Below are positions 31,011 to 32,627 of a stretch of DNA of 32,627 bases, piece by piece. Each line of letters starts with the position of its first letter. Position 1 is the first letter of the stretch. The stretch is from Desulfuromonadaceae bacterium (GTDB lineage Bacteria; Desulfobacterota; Desulfuromonadia; Desulfuromonadales; JAAYDE01). The DNA lies in the NCBI GenBank assembly GCA_012512925.1, contig JAAZDE010000028.1:1-32627 (forward strand). The letters are read 5' to 3'. A model generated the notes under the pieces. That model did no database searches. It had not been told where the DNA came from and was given only the letters and a program-made list of their open reading frames with translations. The position numbers and the translations under genes were made by a program.

Positions 31011-32062
31011 GACAACCGATTTTCCTTTAAAAGCGACACGACCTCATCGAACACCCGTTCCGGCGGGATGCCTTCCATACAGCGGTGGTCGGTGGGACAG
31101 ACCTTTTTGTGGCAGGGAGCGCACTCCAGCTCATTGCGGATCACCCTGGTCTTTTCCAGGTTGGCGGCCGTGTAGAGAGGATTGGTCGGCCCCATCAGCA
31201 CTACCACCGGGACATCGAAGGCCACCGCGTAGTGGCGGGGTCCGGTGTCATTGGTCACCAGCAGATCGCAGCGCCGGATCAGCGGTTTCAGTTCGGCCAG
31301 ATCGATGCGGTCGGGAACGGTATTGACGATCTTCGCCTGGCTGGCGGAAACGATGGCTTCGGCGATCGGCTCCTCTCCAGGACCGCCGAAAAGGAGGATG
31401 CGGCAGTCGAAGACCTCCTCGATCAGTTCGGCCAGGCGCGCGAAATGGTCGGCAGGCCAGCACTTGGAGGACCCGAAGCTGGCCCCCGGATTGAGTCCGA
31501 TAACCATCTCGTCAGCGGCGACTCCGTACCCCTCCAGCCGGCGCCGCCCCTTCTCCTCAACCTCATCAGACAGGTAAAGCTTCGGCTTGGGGTGCTCTGG
31601 CATAGCCAGACCGAGAAAGCGGCCTAACTCGGCATAATACTCCACCATCGGCCGCGGTTTGAAGACCCCATTTTCCATCATCGGAGTCGGCCCGTCCGTT
31701 ACCAGGAATCTCCTCATCTGCCATTTATAGCCGTAAATCGATCGGACGCCTCCCAGCCGGGCGGAAAAGTAGGAGCGGAGGCTATTGGGCAGCAACACGG
31801 CGGCATCCGGCCGCAGGGCGCGGATTCGGCGGACGGTCTCGAAAAAATTGGCTGTCCCCTTGTCCCGGCATCCGATCACATGATCGAACCAGGGGCTCCC
31901 TTCCAGAATGCCACGGGCATAGGAGCGGACAACAGCGATCATCTCGGCCCGCGGGAAACTTTTCCGGAAACACTCGAAGAGCGGAGTGGCCATGACGATA
32001 TCCCCCACCCAGTTGGGGCAGCGGATCAATATCCGTTGGGCGTTTTTCAGGTCGTCAGACAA
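31007..32062 (-). CDS. waaF: ADP-heptose:LPS heptosyltransferase II
   Basis: Adds the second L-glycero-D-manno-heptose to the LPS inner core at the cytoplasmic face of the inner membrane. The family start IRCPNWVGDIVMATPLFECF is present, followed by GLNPGASFGSSKCWPADHFA and the donor-site motif NDTGPRHYAVAFDVPVVVLM with GPTNPLY. The C-terminal CAPCHKKVCPTDHRCM segment is also typical. It is 351 aa, a standard length. The start is TTG at 32062 (AAAGG seven bases upstream); no ATG near the N terminus fits the family start. It overlaps the downstream GT9-like gene by 4 nt. Confidence 0.92.
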   Translation of the reverse strand: MSDDLKNAQRILIRCPNWVGDIVMATPLFECFRKSFPRAEMIAVVRSYARGILEGSPWFDHVIGCRDKGTANFFETVRRIRALRPDAAVLLPNSLRSYFSARLGGVRSIYGYKWQMRRFLVTDGPTPMMENGVFKPRPMVEYYAELGRFLGLAMPEHPKPKLYLSDEVEEKGRRRLEGYGVAADEMVIGLNPGASFGSSKCWPADHFARLAELIEEVFDCRILLFGGPGEEPIAEAIVSASQAKIVNTVPDRIDLAELKPLIRRCDLLVTNDTGPRHYAVAFDVPVVVLMGPTNPLYTAANLEKTRVIRNELECAPCHKKVCPTDHRCMEGIPPERVFDEVVSLLKENRLS

Positions 32063-32218
32063 GAAGAAACCTTTCCATCATCATTTCGGCGCTATTAATT
32101 CCGCCGCAATCCTTATCAAATATCGTTCCCCAAAACAAGACACAGTTGCCGCTCCGGACCACCGCCCCAACGGAGTCATGCCCCGCCACGGCATTTTTCG
32201 CCACTGCCTGCTTCTTTC

Positions 32219-32627
32219 TCAGGCTTTCAGGGCGGCGCCGACGGTGAACCAGCCATGGGTGCGGGGCGCTCCCGGCAGGTAAAAGTTTTTCACCCGCCGA
32301 AAGCGAAAACCGTTGTCGGCCACCAGCGTGGCCACCGGCCGGGTGAGATGACAGCCGCAGGCCAGGGTCACCTCCAGAGGATCGAGACGGCGCTGCCAGC
32401 GAGCGACTCCCGTATCCCCGGAGAGCCCATGCTCCATGAGGAGCAGGATGCCGTCATCGCACAGCACGCGCCGAAGCTCGCGAAGCACCCGTTCGGGATT
32501 GTCCACGGAACAGAGGGTGAGAAAACTGACGGCACAGTCAAATGAGCGGTCGGGAAAAGGGACAACCTCGGCAGAGCCGTGAACAACCTCGACGGTAATC
32601 GGCGAGGCCGCGATCCGCGCGGCCGCC
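32219..32627 (-). CDS. Class I SAM-dependent methyltransferase, 5' end cut by window edge
   Basis: C-terminal 135 residues of a methyltransferase of the Methyltransf_11 type; the frame is open to the window edge, so the N-terminal SAM-binding GxGxG motif is not seen. Visible are HGSAEVVPFPDRSFDCAVSF followed by LTLCSVDNPERVLRELRRVL and CDDGILLLMEHG, which are motifs after the SAM site in this class. The C-terminal part with CGCHLTRPVATLVADNGFRF resembles small phospholipid or quinone-type methyltransferases, but the substrate cannot be told. The 156 nt between its stop and waaF hold nothing I can name. Confidence 0.82.
   Translation of the reverse strand, partial: AAARIAASPITVEVVHGSAEVVPFPDRSFDCAVSFLTLCSVDNPERVLRELRRVLCDDGILLLMEHGLSGDTGVARWQRRLDPLEVTLACGCHLTRPVATLVADNGFRFRRVKNFYLPGAPRTHGWFTVGAALKA

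Noticed and set aside
28029-31175. Plus-strand open frame of over 1000 codons
   Set aside because: It is antisense to the radical SAM and glycosyltransferase genes, which carry clear family motifs. The frame is open because of GC-biased codon use on the other strand.
1-32627. Mobile elements, CRISPR arrays, toxin-antitoxin pairs, phage defence genes, tRNA and rRNA genes
   Set aside because: I looked for transposase and integrase motifs, regularly spaced repeats, small coupled gene pairs and RNA gene sequence and saw none. The window reads as stable core chromosome.

Overview
This 32.6 kb window looks like ordinary chromosome from a Desulfuromonadota (Geobacter/Desulfuromonas-like) bacterium. 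The grounds are gene content and order rather than any database match: malate dehydrogenase runs directly into a four-gene 2-oxoglutarate:ferredoxin oxidoreductase cluster (korDABC). A dedicated acetyl-CoA synthetase, a GTP-type PEP carboxykinase and fructose-1,6-bisphosphatase lie nearby, as expected for an acetate-oxidising, gluconeogenic anaerobe with a Gram-negative envelope (lipoproteins, LPS heptosyltransferase). I see no rRNA, tRNA, CRISPR array, insertion sequence, integrase or phage gene.

Layout. 1-2436: 3' part of aspS and a LysM lipoprotein. 2437-6667: a long AT-rich regulatory region, then mdh-korD-korA-korB-korC. 6696-8251 (minus): fbp and a DUF309 protein. 8417-9838 (plus): an unknown lipoprotein and a small helical protein with a terminator. 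9944-14253 (minus): a radical SAM/DUF4130 pair thought to act on nucleic acid, a HIT protein and GTP-PEPCK in one row. 14460-19743: an atypical PlsC-like acyltransferase, SlyD-type PPIase, YbaK-like deacylase, HAD protein, YiiD-type thioesterase, class II photolyase and a rubrerythrin-like protein. 19744-20085: no protein gene, but a candidate small RNA with its own promoter and terminator. 20086-21978 (minus): acs. 22283-24710 (minus): a three-gene ABC importer resembling ThiXYZ. 24945-26135 (plus): pcm and a CBS-domain protein. 26287-32627 (minus): a Spy/CpxP-like protein, a ferredoxin-fused aldo/keto reductase, a B12-type radical SAM protein, two GT9-type glycosyltransferases (the second is waaF) and a methyltransferase cut by the window edge.

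How it fits together. Acs makes acetyl-CoA, Mdh and Kor are TCA-cycle steps (Kor yields reduced ferredoxin), and PEPCK and Fbp draw carbon off for gluconeogenesis. The strongest non-coding observation is that mdh and acs, 19 kb apart and on opposite strands, share a promoter-embedded element identical at 25 of 29 positions. Related boxes lie upstream of the unknown lipoprotein gene and against the start codon of the radical SAM gene. This points to a common regulator of central carbon genes. Other items worth attention are the GGA-rich candidate small RNA, the radical SAM/DUF4130 pair, catalytic-motif substitutions in PEPCK, the acyltransferase and the HAD protein, and the LPS-side gene set.
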